This document shows positions 35,201 to 47,550 of a stretch of DNA of 64,000 nt, one piece after another. The stretch comes from Sipunculus nudus (Eukaryota; Annelida; Sipuncula; Golfingiida; Sipunculidae): positions 1,624,019 through 1,688,018 of the forward strand of contig CM049306.1 of the NCBI GenBank assembly GCA_026874595.1, in the 5' to 3' direction. Made by a program: the position numbers and the translations under genes. The notes beneath the pieces were generated by a model. The model made no database searches. It was not told the DNA's origin and was given only the letters and a program-made list of their open reading frames with translations. Numbering within the stretch: position 1 is the first letter of the stretch; each line of letters begins with the position of its first letter.

Positions 35201-37712
35201 GAGGGGCAGATCTAGGCAGGTAGTCATCAGCTGACAGTGAAAGGGGCAGGTCTAGCAGGTATTCATCAGCTGACAATGGGAGGGGCAGGTCTAGGCATGT
35301 AGTCACCAGCTGACAATGAGAGGGGCAGGTCTAGGCAGGTAGTAATCAGCTGACAGTGGGAGGGGCAGGTCTAAGCAGGTAGCCATCAGCTGACAGTGGG
35401 AGGGGCAGGTCTAGGCAGGTAGTCATCAACTGATAGTGGGAGGGGCAGGTCTAGGCAGGTTGTCTTCAGCTGACAGAGGGAGGGGCAGGTCTAGGCAGGT
35501 AATCATCAGCTGACAATGAGAGGGGCAGGTCTAGGCAAATTGTCATCAGCTGACAGTGGAAGGGGCAGGTCTAGGCAGGTTGTCATCAGCTGACAATGAG
35601 AGGGGCAGGTCTAGGCAGGTTGTCATCAGCTGACAGTGAGAGGGGCAGGTCTAGGCAGGTATTCATCAGCTGACAATGGGAAGGGCAGGTCTAGGCAGGT
35701 AGCCATCAGCTGACAATGAGATGGGCAGGTCTAGGCAGGTAGTCATCAGCTGACAGCAAGAGGGGCAGATCTAGCAGGTATTCATCAGCTGACAATGGGA
35801 GGGGCAGGCCTAGGCAGGTAGTCATCAGCTGACAGTGGAAGGGGTAGGCCTAGGCAGATTTTCATCAGCTGACAGTGGGAGGGGCAGGTCTAGGCAGGTA
35901 GTCATCAGCTGACAGTGGGAGGGGCAGGTCTAGGCAGGTTGTCATCAGCTGACAGTGGGAGGGGTAGGTCTAGGCAGGAAGTCTTCAGCTGACAATGGGA
36001 GGGGCAGGTCTAGGCAGGTAGTCATCAGCTGACAATGAGTGGGGCAGGTCTAGGCAGGTTGTCATCAGCTGACAATGAGAGGGGCAGGTCTGGGCAGGTA
36101 GTCATCAGCTGACAGTGGGAGGGGCAGGTCTAGGCAGGTTGTCATCAGCTGACAGAGGGAGGGGCAGGTCTAGGCAGGTAGTAATCAGATGACAATGGGA
36201 GGGGCAGGTAGTAATCAGCTGACAATGGGAGGGGCAGGTCTAGGCAGGTAGTCATCAGCTGACAGTGGGAGGGGCAGGTCTAGGCAGGTAGTCATCAGCT
36301 GACAGTGGGAGGGGCAGGTGTAGGCAGGTAGTAATCAGATGACAATGGGAGGGGCAGGTCTAGGCAGGTAGTCATCAGCTGACAGTGGGAGCGGCAGGAC
36401 TAGGCAGGTAGTCATCAGCTGACAGTGGGAGGGGCAGGTCTAGGCAGTAAGTCATCAGCTGACAGTGGGAGGGGCAGGTCTAGGCAGGTAGTAATCAGAT
36501 GACAATGGGAGGGGTAGGTCTAGGCAGGTAGTCATCAGCTGACAGTTGGAGGGGCAGGTCTAGGCAGGTTTTCATCAGCTGACAGTGGCAGGGGCAGGTC
36601 TAGGCAGGTAGTCAACAGCTGACAGAGGGAGGGGCAGGTCTAGGCAGGTAGTCATCAGCTGACAATGGGAGGGGCAGGTCTAGGCAGGTATTCATCAGCT
36701 AACAATGGGAGGGGCAGGTCTTAAGCAGGTAGTCATCAGCTGACAGTGGGAGGGGCAGGTCTTGGCAGGTTGTCATCAGCTGACAATGGGAGGGGAAGGT
36801 CTAGGCAGGTAGTCATCAGGTGACAGTGAGAGGGGCAGGTCTAGGCAGGTATTCATCAGCTGACAGTGGGAGGGGCAGGTCTAGGCAGATTTTCATCAGC
36901 TGACAGTCGGAGGGGCAGGTCTAGGCAGGTAGTAATCAGATGACAATGGGAGGGGTAGGTCTATGCAGGTTTTCATCAGCTGACAGTGGAAGCGGCAGGT
37001 CTAGGCAGGTAGTCATCAGCTGACAGTGGGAGAGGCAGGTCTAGGCAGGTTGTCATCAGCTGACAGTGGGAGGGGCAGGTCTAGGCAGGTAGTAATCAGA
37101 TGACAATGGGAGGGGTAGGTCTAGGCAGGTAGTCATCAGCTGACAGTGGGAGGGGCAGGTCTAGGTAGGTTTTCATCAGCTGACAGTGGGAGGGCCAGGT
37201 CTAGGCAGGTAGTCATCAGCTGACAGTGGGAGGGGCAGGTCTAGGCAGGTAGTCATCAGCTGACAATGGGAGGGGCAGGTCTAGGCAGGTATTCATCAGC
37301 TGACAATGGGATGGGCAGGTAGTCATCAGCTGACAGTGGGAGGGGCAGGTCTAGGCAGGTTGTCATCAGCTGACAATGGGAGGGGCAGGTCTAGGCAGGC
37401 AGTCATCAGCTGACAGTGAGAGGGGCAGGTGTGGGCAGGTATTCATCAGCTGACAGTGGGAGGGGCAGGTCTAGGCAGGTAGTCATCAGCTGACCATGGG
37501 AGGGGCAGATCTAGGCAGTTAGTAATCAGATGACAGTGGGAGGGGCAGGTCTAGGCAGGTAGTCATCAGCTGACTGAGAGGGGCAGGTCTAGGCAGGTAT
37601 TCATCAGCTGACAATGAGAGCGGCAGGTCTAGCAGGTATTCATCAGCTGACAATGGGAGGGGCAGGTATACATCACCTGACAGTGGGAGGGGGAGGTATT
37701 CATCAGCTGTAA
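29238..37712 (+). repeat. 40-bp G-rich minisatellite (~210 units) with ~1.9-kb higher-order repeat
   Basis: The unit is GGGGCAGGTCTAGGCAGGTA plus GTCATCAGCTGACAGTGGGA, 40 bp. It includes the palindrome TCAGCTGA and a GGGAGGGG run. Shorter units (CAGGTCTAGCAGG) recur. A rare variant, GGCATGTAGTCACC, appears at 29534, 31441, 33388 and 35294, giving spacings of 1907, 1947 and 1906 bp. Long blocks between these points match unit for unit, so at least four copies of a 1.9-kb higher-order unit are present; the 40-bp difference in the second is one extra unit. It lies just past the UVSSA poly(A) site. Confidence 0.96.
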
Positions 37713-37749
37713 TGTTCAGTATCAGCAAGTAAGAATATTGACAGACATT

Positions 37750-38930
37750 ACTAGATGAGGGTAAATTCTGTAAGGACCTTAACAGAGACATTACTGGACC
37801 AGTGCTAAGTTTGTAAGGACCTTAACAAAGACATTACTGGACCAGTGTCAAGTCTGTAAGGACCTTAAAAGAGACATTACTGGACCAGTGTCAAGTCTGT
37901 AAGGACCTTAACAGAGACATTACTGGACTAGTGTCAAGTCTGTAAGGACCTTAACAGAGACATATCTGGACCAGTGTCTAGCCTGTGAGGACCTTAACAG
38001 AGACATTACTGGACCATTGTAAATTTTGTAAGGACCTGTACAGAGACAAAACTAGACCAGTGTCAAAGTCTGTGAGGATCTTAACAGAGACATTACTGGA
38101 CCAGTGTTAAGTCTGTTAGGACCTTAACAGAGACATTACTGGACCAGTGTCTAGCCTGTGAGGACCTTAACAGAGACATTACTGGACCATTGTAAATTTT
38201 GTAAGGACCTGTACAGAGACAAAACTAGACCAGTGTCAAAGTCTGTATGGACCTTAACAGAGACATTACTGGACCAGTGTCAAGTCTGTGAGGATCTTAA
38301 CAGAGACATTACTGGACCAGTGTTAAGTCTGTTAGGACCTTAACAGAGACATTACTGGACCAGTGTCAAGCCTGTGAGGACCTTAACAGAGACATTACTG
38401 AACCATTTTAAATTTTGTAAGGACCTGTACAGAGACAATACTAGACCAGTGTCAAGTCTATGAGGACCTTAACAGAGACATTACTGGACCAGTGTCAAGT
38501 CTGTGAGGATCTTAACAGAGACATTACTGGACCAGTGTCAAGTCTGTTAGGACCTGGACAGAGACATTACTGGACCAGTGCCAAGTCTGTCTGGACTTGA
38601 ACAGAGACATTACCAGACCATTGTCAAGCCTGTGAGGACCTTAACAGAGACATTACTGGACCAGTGTCAAGCATGTGAGGATCTTAACAGAGACATGACT
38701 GAACCATTATAAATTTTGTAAGGACCTGGACAGAGACAATACTAGACCAGTGTCAAGTCTGTACGGACCTTAACAGAGACATTACCAGACCAGTGTCAAG
38801 CCTGTAAGGACCTTAACAGAGACATAACTGGACCATTGTCAAGTCTGTAAGGACCTGAACAGAGACATACCTGGACCAGTGTCATGTCTGTTAGTTCCCC
38901 AACAGAGACCTTACTGGGCCATTGTCAAGC
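37750..38930 (+). repeat. 43-bp minisatellite (~27 units)
   Basis: The unit is AGGACCTTAACAGAGACATT plus ACTGGACCAGTGTCAAGTCTGTG, 43 bp. Variants include ACCATTGTAAATTTTG and GACCTGTACAGAGACAAA, and a four-unit series repeats near 37985-38150 and 38150-38330. It is unrelated in sequence to the 43-bp array at 15590. It abuts a LINE fragment. Confidence 0.93.
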
Positions 38931-38935
38931 CTGTA

Positions 38936-39345
38936 AAGTGCAATCTAAGGAAACTCCAGCATGTACAGAATACCTCAGCCAGGACTGTAACCAGATCTTC
39001 TAGAGCAGGTCATATTACACCCATGTTTCAATCCCTCAATTGGCTTTGGTTCCCGCACACATCCAATAAAACGTTGCCTTTATGACCTTCAAAACCTTAC
39101 ATAATCAAGCCCCTAGTTATCAAGGACATGTTTTGCCCCTATACACCATCTAGGCAACTAGGATCTAGTCACACAGGTCTACTGACTGTGTCAAAGTTCA
39201 GGACAAATCTCTATGGTGACAAAGCTTCTGGTAATGCTGCTCCTGGTGTCAGGAACAAGCTTCCTATTGAGATCAGGCTGTGTGACTCTGTCAATTGTTT
39301 TAAAGGCTTCTTAAAAACAAATATTTTTCACAAAGTATTACAATG
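38936..39345 (+). pseudogene. broken 3' fragment of a CR1/L2-type LINE
   Basis: Conceptual pieces in shifting frames match the carboxy end of CR1/L2-like LINE polymerases: LRKLQHVQN, HITPMFQSLNWL, then TFKTLHNQAPSY, then YTPSRQLGSSHTGLL, and AAPGVRNKLPIEIRLCDSVN. At least two frame changes are needed (around 39045-39090 and 39115), so it is inactive. It is on the opposite strand from, and clearly diverged from, the fragment at 27142-27663. Confidence 0.75.
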
Positions 39346-39360
39346 TCCAGTTTATTTTTT

Positions 39361-40956
39361 TGATCAGCTGACTATAAGTCATCTGAGCTATATTCGTGGA
39401 CCATTGTCTGTCGTCTCTCCGCCCGTACGTCTGTCTGTCCATCCGGATGTCTGTCCGTAAGACTGGCACATTTCGACACCATTGGACCTACGAATCTGAA
39501 ATTCAGCATACAGTTAGATGTCCCCAAAATCTCTTACCATGCCAAATATTGGGTCAGTAGGACTTCGTTCCTTCGAGATATTAAGGAAAAACCTCAATAT
39601 TTTATTAGAAATCTATTTTCACACTTCAGGACTGGCTAATATCAAAACCACTCATCTTGTTTTCTTCATATTTACCACAAATATTCCTCTATATAGTTCC
39701 TATGTACATACCAGAATTAAGTCAGTATTATTTAATTTAAAAAAGTGATGGGCCCAAACATAATAGACTTTGTAAAAAAATCAAGAAAGATTAATCAAAA
39801 TTAATTGTATACCAAAAATTAGATCAAAATCTGTTAAAGTTTTTAAATATTGGCAAAAATATAAAATTGGTACCTTAAATTTTGCCCTACTTTGGCCACA
39901 GCACATTTTTTCCTGTAAGTACTGTGGATTTAATTTTCACAGCATGTACACATAAGGATTTAATCTGTTAAAATCTGAAATTTGAAAATAAAAGCTGCAA
40001 AATTAGGCTAGTTATTGAATTTTTTTGGAGGCTCTTGTTGTATTCCCTTACATTGTCAAGCAGTCCACTTTGGTGACTGTAGGTCATTCAGTGCAGCTCT
40101 CTATGCTCCCCAGGCTGTTGGCATTATGATATGCAATCCCATCACTAGGGCAAGCCCTCTCTCCACTGAGTTGAGCTTGACAGGCTGTCTGCAGTTACTA
40201 CCATACCACAGGGAGCCTTTTTCTCTGGCACCCCCCACCCCATTCTGTTGACAGACCTGTACTATGAACTAGATGAATCTTAAAATTAACATTTTTTTTC
40301 AGCAATGAGCAGTAACAACGGAGACCCCTCCCCCCACCCACCCCTTCAATTCACAGGACTTATAAACAAGATGAATCTTATAATTTTAATGTTAAATAAA
40401 TTCTTTTTGATGAGACTTGGACAATTTTGATTTTTTTAAAGAAAAAAATTTCAGGAATTTAATCTAAATATTCAAATGTGATAAAATATTAGGATCTAAT
40501 GTAAGTGCTAACTGACAAGATTTAAAGAAGATATAAAAACTTTGTAGCATTTCATTCATGTCTCTTGAAGTTGGCGGGGCCTAGGTGTGATTAACACTGC
40601 TAACTTACTTTTAAAATTAGGAATATTGGTCAAAATTTGTGGGATTAATTTTTAACTCATATGGCCATATATTTAACTTTTGAAAACTTAAGTACCTTCT
40701 TACATTATTTGTTTATGAAATGCTACTTTTTTATAACACTTACTGTAGGCCTATTTGTTCCCTTGGTGCATCACTGAATGGTTTAGCTCATGTCCATTAT
40801 TCTATAATTTACACAGTTTCATTTTAGCAGGGCCATTTTCTCATAGCTTTTCTAATGTTAATATACATGAAAAACCAAAAGAAATAAAAATATTTTGCAG
40901 TTACTAATATTTTCCAAAATTCAGCTGAGCGATGTGACCCATGGGTCCTTTGTTTA
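39361..40956. mobile_element. non-autonomous modular element B (hairpin ends)
   Basis: The left end is an imperfect hairpin (TCAGCTGACT, ATA, AGTCATCTGA) followed by a GTCTGTC/GTCCG-rich stretch. The right end is TTCAGCTGAGCGATG followed by ACCCATGGGTCCTTTGT. The interior is AT-rich. The whole is about 90% similar by eye to 51038-53347. No transposase or polymerase is seen. The exact class is uncertain. Confidence 0.65.
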
Positions 40957-43900
40957 TCAGTTATATCTTTATTACTAATGTAATGTTCATTAGTTCACTC
41001 TCTGAACTTATGCCATGGCGCAGCGTCCGCCGTCCACTGTCCACTGTCAAATGTCCACCGTCTGTTACTAAATATCTAAACAGCCAAAGCAGCAACCTTC
41101 ATGAAACTTTGCAGAATTACTGGTCATGGGATGTACATGCAAAAATAAGCTTTTTGCTTTTGGTTGACCTACTTTCTGCGGGACGAAATGGTCTTTTCCA
41201 CTTTTGCCAGGATAAGTCATAAAGTTTTAATATTTTGGCCTTCATATCATAGTCAACAGTTCCTTAGAGGAAGAGGAATAATTTGTGTGAAAATTCTGTC
41301 AAGTCATTTCAAGATGGCGTCTCTACAGAACTTCAAATTGTGTCGATTGCAAAATTTGACAACTTGATGTGTTTCTATACATGATGTATAGTCTGTTACC
41401 ATATATCTTAGGAACTGCTGCAGCCTCGGTTTCAAATTTCACAGATATATTGATCATGTGACTGCTATATGAATTTGACCTCAAGGTGGCGCCACCTTTG
41501 TTGACCTACTTTCTACAGGCTGTAATTTTCTTTTCTGCTTTTTCCAAGATATGTCATAAAGTAATAATATTTTGGCCTTCATATCATAGTCAACAGTTCC
41601 TTGGAGGAACGCCGCGTTTGTTTCCGGAGAACTCCTCTGAGACTACTGGACGGATTTTTCCGAAACCTACACAAATTATCGGGTCACATGTGAACTGGTG
41701 CCTAACCAAGTGGCCTTGACCTCTGACCTTTCCTCTCTGCCCAGCGTCTGTTTGTGCGTCTGTTTCCACACATAAACCCACATATCTCGGGAACCGTTTG
41801 ACCGATCAGGAAAAAATTTTTGCTCAAATGTAGCCCGTGGATAGCTTTATAACATACACAAAAAAGGTGGCACCACCTGCAACCATGTTTGCACAGTGTC
41901 CATCTGTTCATCTGCCTTGGGTTAAAATCACTCATGTCTCTGCAGTGGTTTGACTAATTCACCTAAAATTTGGCATGCGTATACATCCTAGATAGCTTTC
42001 TTGATTTTATGACAGGTGGCGCCACCTACATTCACTTAACACTGCAGACATCCAAGCTCATTTCTCAGGAACCGTTTGACCAATCAGGAAAAAAAAAATA
42101 CACAAATGTAGCCTTTGGACAACTGTATAACATATACAAAAATGGTGGCACCACCTGCAGCCATTTTTGCACAGCATCCATCTGTTTGTCTGCCTTGGGT
42201 TAAAATCACTCATGTCTCTGCAGTGGTTTGACTAATTCACCTAAAATTTGGCATGCGTATACATCCTAGATAGCTTTCTTGATTTGATGACAAGTGGCGC
42301 CACCTACATTCACGTTCACGCTGTAGACATCCATGCTTATATCTCCGGACTCGTTCGACCAATCAGGAAAAAATTTTTTTACATAAATGTAGCCCTTGGA
42401 TAGCTGTATAACATATACAAAAATGGTGGCGCCACCTGCAGCCGTTTTTGCACAGCATCCATCTGTTTGTCTGCCTTGGGTAAAAATCACTCATATCTCT
42501 GCAGTGGTTTGACCAAATTACCTGTAATTCGGCATGCGTATACATCCTGGATAGCTTTCTTAATTATATGACAGGTGGTGCCAGCTTCATTCACGTTCAC
42601 GCTGCAGACATTAATGCTTATATCTCCGGACTCGTTTGACCAATCAGGAAAAAAAAAATTTACACAAATGTAGCCCTTGGATAGCTTTATAACATACACA
42701 AAAATGGTGGCGCCACCTGCACAGCATCCATCTGTTTGCTGTGGGATAAAATCACTCATATCTCTGCAGTGGTTTGACTTTTCCACCTCAAATGTTGCAT
42801 GTGTATACATCTTGGATAGTTTCTCGTTCAAATAACAGGTGGCGCCACCTATAATCATGTTTATGTGGCAGAGATCCATTCTAATATGTAACACACCTCA
42901 CTCTATTTCTCCTTGCCACTCAGTCCATGCCTCACCTCACCCGTCCTCCTCTGATTTTGGCGGATACACGTAGTCGCTTGTCGACTACCCATATTCTAGT
43001 TTGAATATAAATTCAGTCAAGTCATTTTCAAGATTGCATATCTACGGAACTTCAAATTATGTCGATTGCAAAATTTGACGACTTGATATGTTTCCATACA
43101 TTATGTATTGTCTGTTACCAAATATCTTGGGAACTGCTGCAGCCTTCAGTTTCAAATTACACAGGAATATTGATCATGTGACTGCCAATCGATTTTGACC
43201 TCCAGGTGGTGCCATCTGTGTTGACCTACTTTCTGCAGGACAAATGGTCTTTTCCACTTCTTCCAAGATAAGTCACAAAGTATTAATATTTTGGCCTTTA
43301 TATCATATTCAACAGTTCCTTAGAGGAAGAGGAATAATTTGAGCATAAATTCAGTCAAGTCATTTTCAAGATGGCGTCTCTACAGAACTTCAAATTCTGT
43401 TGATCACAAAATGTTACAGCTTGATGTGTTTCTATATATGATGTATGGTCTGTTAGCAAATATCTTAGGAACTGCTGCAGTCTTCAGTTTAAAATTTCAC
43501 AGGAATATTGATCATGTGACTGCTAAATGATTTTGACCTCCAGGTGGCACCACCTGTGTTGACCTACTTTCTGCGGGAAAAAATGGTCTTTTCAACTTCT
43601 TTAGAGGAAGAGGAATAATTTGAGTATAAATTCAGTCAAGTCATTTTCAAGATGGCATGTCTATGGAACTTCAAATTCTGTCGATTGCAAAATTTGACAA
43701 CTTGATGTGTTTCCATACAGGATGTATTGTCTGTTACCAAATATCTTAACAATTGCTGCAGCCTTCAGTTTCAAATTTCACCTGAATATTTATCACCTGA
43801 CTGCTAAATGATTTTGTCCTGCATGTGGCGCCACCTGTGTTGACCTACTTTCTACAGGCTGTAATGGTCTTTTCTGATTTTTCCAAGATATGTCATAAAG

Positions 43901-44970
43901 TATAAATACTTGGGCTTTCATATCACAGTCAGCAGTTCCTAGGAGGAAGTGAAATAATTTGAGCATAAATTCAGTCAAGTCATTTTCAAGATGGCATCTC
44001 AGACCGAACTTCAAATTGTGTCGATGGCAAAATTTGACAACTTGATTTGTTCCTTTACATGATGTATTGTCTGTTACCAAATATCTTAGGAACTGCTGCA
44101 GCCTTCTGTTTCAAATTTCACAGGAATATTAATCATGTGACTGCTTAATGATTTTGACCTCCAGGTAGCGCCACCTGTTTAGCTACTTTCAGCAGGCTGT
44201 AATGGTGTTTTTCTGCTTTTATCCAAAATATGTCATTAAGTATTTATTTGTTATAATCCACAAAAACAGAGTCTCCTCTAGGACCTATGGACTGATCTTT
44301 CCAAAACCTGGCATACTTGTTCCCTCACCTATGAAGTTGTAGGTAACAATGATGGAGAACCTTTCTGTGCAGTACAAACCTGGGTTTCTTTTATATAACA
44401 ACCCTCAATTTCAGGAGTGATTCGTATTTAGCTGAAATTTTGCATATTCATAGATCTTAGACTCCTCCATCTTGTATTCAAGACTGGTGGCGCCATCTGC
44501 AATAGTTTTCCTATGGCGTCATACGTCACATTTGCTGTTGGTGAAAATTGCCTACAATACTTTTTGCGGAGTGTCCAACTTTGCATTTGCCATCTGTTTG
44601 TCTTAGTGGTTGTTCAGTGTATTGGGTTGAAATTGTGCATGTCCATAGATCTTCGTCACCTCCATTTCGTAAACAAGACTGGTGGCGCCATTTGCAATCA
44701 TTTTCCTGTGGTGTCCATTCATACATTTGCTTTGGGTGAAAATTGCTCATATCCCAGGAGTATTCATGGTCTGAAATTTGGCATGTGCAGTCATCTTGGA
44801 AAGATTTCTCATAAACCAGATAGGTGGCGCCACCTACCTTGTGTAATAGGACAATGTCTACTTGGAAAGGGATGAATGGTATTTTCACATTCATTTTTTT
44901 TTTAATCACCTGTCAAATTGCACAGTAATTCACACAGTGAACATTAGACCCCTGGGTCTCTTGTTTTTAT
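40957..44970. repeat. modular repeat block with GGTGGCGCCACC palindromes
   Basis: About a dozen modules follow one another. Those at 41900-42850 alternate a 'gcatgcgtatacatcctagat' type and a 'CCAATCAGGAAAAAA ... ATAACATACACAAAAATGGTGG' type. Those at 41000-41600 and 42990-44200 are 300-330-bp units with 'AAGATGGCGTCTCTACAGAACTTCAAATT' and 'GACCTCCAGGTGG'. Most carry GGTGGCGCCACC or a one-base variant (for example 41484, 42015, 42425, 42706, 42838, 44821). The block ends at GACCCCTGGGTCTCTTGT near 44960, like the other modular elements. Small frames here are by-products of the repeats. Confidence 0.7.
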
Positions 44971-45149
44971 CATACTTGACCCAGACCAGTTTTAAATGCA
45001 ATGGAGAGGGATATATGTAATCAGTGGAACAAAGCAGATGTGTTGTTATAATATACAGATGTCCTTGTGTTGCATGCAGCATTCAGAAGTCCTGTGGTTT
45101 TGTCCTGCTTCTAATTGTATCATGACTGTTATTGCTGTGACCTATGCTG

Positions 45150-46735
45150 GTGACTTGGGACTGTGATCTGGTTGTGAGAGACATTGCTATTGTGGTGACT
45201 AGGGCCTGTGATCTGGTTGTGAGAGACATTGCTATTGTGGTGACTAGGGCCTGTGATCTGGTTGTGAGAGACATTGATATTGTGGTGACTAGGGACTGTG
45301 ATCTGGTTGTGAGAGACATTGCTATTGTGGTGACTAGGGCCTGTGATCTGGTTGTGAGAGACATTACTATTGTGGTGACTAGGGCCTGTGATCTGGTTGT
45401 GAGAGACATTGCTATAGTGGTGACTAGGGCCTGTGATCTGGTTGTGAGAGACATTGCTATTGTGGTGACTAGGGACTGTGATCTGGTTGTGAGAGACATT
45501 GCTATTGTGGTGACTAGGGCCTGTGATCTGGTTGTGAGAGACATTGCTATTGTGGTGACTAGGGCCTGTGATCTGGTTGTGAGAGACATTGCTATTGTGG
45601 TGACTAGGGCCTGTGATCTGGTTGTGAGAATGCTATTGTGGTGACTAGGGCCTGTGATCTGGTTGTGAGACACATTGCTATTGTGGTGACTAGGGCCTGT
45701 GAGATGGTTGTGAGAGACATTGCTATTGTGGTGACTGGGGCTTGTGAGATGGTTGTGAGAGACATTGCTATTGTGGTGACTAGGGCCTGTGATCTGGTTG
45801 TGAGAGACATTGCTATTGTGGTGACTAGGGCTTGTGAGATGGGTTTAGCCTGTGATCTGGTTGTGAGAGACATTGCTATTGTGGTGACTGGGGCCTGTGA
45901 TCTGGTTGTGAGAGACATTGCTATTGTGGTGACTAGGGCCTGTGAGATGGTTGTGAGAGACATTGCTATTGTGGTGGCTGGGGCCTGTGATCTGGTTGTG
46001 AGAGACATTGCTATTGTGGTGACTAGGGCCTGTGATCTGGTAGTGAGAGACATTGGTATTGTGGTGACTAGGGCCTGTGATCTGGTTGTGAGAGACATTG
46101 CTATTGTGGTGGCTGGGGCCTGTGATCTGGTTGTGAGAGACATTGCTATTCTGGTGGCTGGGGCCTGTGATCTGGTTGTGAGAGACATTACTATTGTGGT
46201 GACTGGGGCCTGTGAGATGATTGTGAGAGACATTGCTATTGTGGTGACTGGGGCCTGTGATCTGGTTGTGAGAGACATTGCTATTGTGGTGACAGGGGCC
46301 TGTGATCTGGTTGTGAGAGACCTTGCTATTGTGGTGACTGGGGCCTGTGATCTGGTTGTGAGAGACATTGCTATTGTGGTGACTGGGGCCTGTGATCTGT
46401 TTGTGAGAGACATTGCTAATGTGGTGACTGGGGCCTGTGATCTTTTTGTGAGAGACATTGCCATTGTGGTGACTGGGGCCTGTGATCTGGTTGTTAGAGA
46501 CATTGCTGTTGTGGTGGCTGGGGCCTGTGATCTGGTTGTGAGAGACATTGCTATTGTGGTGACTGGGGCCTGTGAGATGGTTGTGAGAGACATAGCTATT
46601 GTGGTGACTAGGGCCTGTGAGATGGGTTTGGCCTGTAATCTGGTTGTGAGAGACATTGCTGTTGTGGTGGCTGGGGCCCGTGAGATGGTTGTTAGAGACT
46701 TTGCTGTTGCTTGGAATTTGAAATGTGGCAAATTA
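45150..46735. repeat. 45-bp minisatellite, block 1 (~35 units)
   Basis: The unit is GTGGTGACTAGGGCCTGTGA plus TCTGGTTGTGAGAGACATTGCTATT, 45 bp. Variants are GGCTGGGGCC and GAGATGGTTG. Both strands stay open for up to 375 codons because 45 is divisible by three and the unit has no stop in those frames. No signal peptide, start context or splice structure supports a gene. Confidence 0.95.
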
Positions 46736-47550
46736 GCTGTTGTCAGTGGCTAGCCACTAATGTAAAAGTAATCAGGTCAGTGCCTAATTGAGATTTGTCT
46801 GCAGCTGTAAACTGTATGTGGAAGATTCACTTTTCATGGCTATATGCACTGATGTGTGCAGAATGGATGGGTGGCCTTTACACCAGCTTGCGAACCATGA
46901 TGCCCAGATGGGGCCTGTGATCTGGTTGTGAGAGACATTGCTATTGTGGTGGCTGGGGCCTGTGAGATGGTAGTGAGAGACATTGCTATTGTGGTGGCTG
47001 GGGCCTGCGATCTGGTTGTGAGACACATTGCTATTGTGGTGGCTGGGGCCTGTGAGATGGTTGTGAGAGACATTGCCAATGTGGTGACTGGGGCCTGTGA
47101 GATGGTTGTGAGAGACATTGCTATTGTGGTCGCTGGGGCCTGTGAGATGGTTGTGAGTGACATTGCTATTGACGTGGCTGGGGCCTGCGATCTGGTTGTT
47201 AGAGACATTGCTATTGTGGTGACTGGGGCCTGTGAGATGGTTGTGAGAGACATTGCTATTGTGGTGGCTGGGGCCTGCGATCTGGTTGTGAGACACATTG
47301 CTGTTGTGGTGGCTGGGGCCCGTGAGATGGTTGTTAGAGACTTTGCTGTTGCTTGGAATTTGACATGTGGCGAATTAGCTGTTGTCACTGGCTAGCCACT
47401 AATGTTAAAGTAATCAGGTCAGTGCCTAATTGAGATTTGTCTGCAGCTGTAAACTGTATGTGGAAGATTCACTGGCTATATGCACTGAATGTGTGCAGAA
47501 TGGATGGGTGGCCTTTACTCCAGCTGGCGAACAATGATGCCCAGATGGAA
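46736..47550. repeat. 45-bp minisatellite, block 2, within a duplicated flank
   Basis: A flank of about 170 bp after block 1 (46736-46915: TAGCCACTAATGTAAAAGTA, AATCAGGTCAGTGCC, GCCCAGATGG) recurs after block 2 (47393-47550) with small changes. Block 2 holds about 10 further 45-bp units (46915-47345). So a flank plus array end was duplicated as one piece. Confidence 0.85.

Noticed and set aside
29238-37712. CRISPR-like array
   Set aside because: Units are contiguous 40-bp repeats without unique spacers, in a eukaryotic setting; it is a minisatellite. The same holds for the other arrays.
42266-42894. Minus-strand frames of 60-135 codons in the palindrome-rich modules
   Set aside because: They follow the repeat period and share the same words between modules; no domain is recognisable.
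45604-46753. 371- and 375-codon overlapping frames on both strands
   Set aside because: Produced by a 45-bp period divisible by three. Both strands are equally open, and no gene structure is present.
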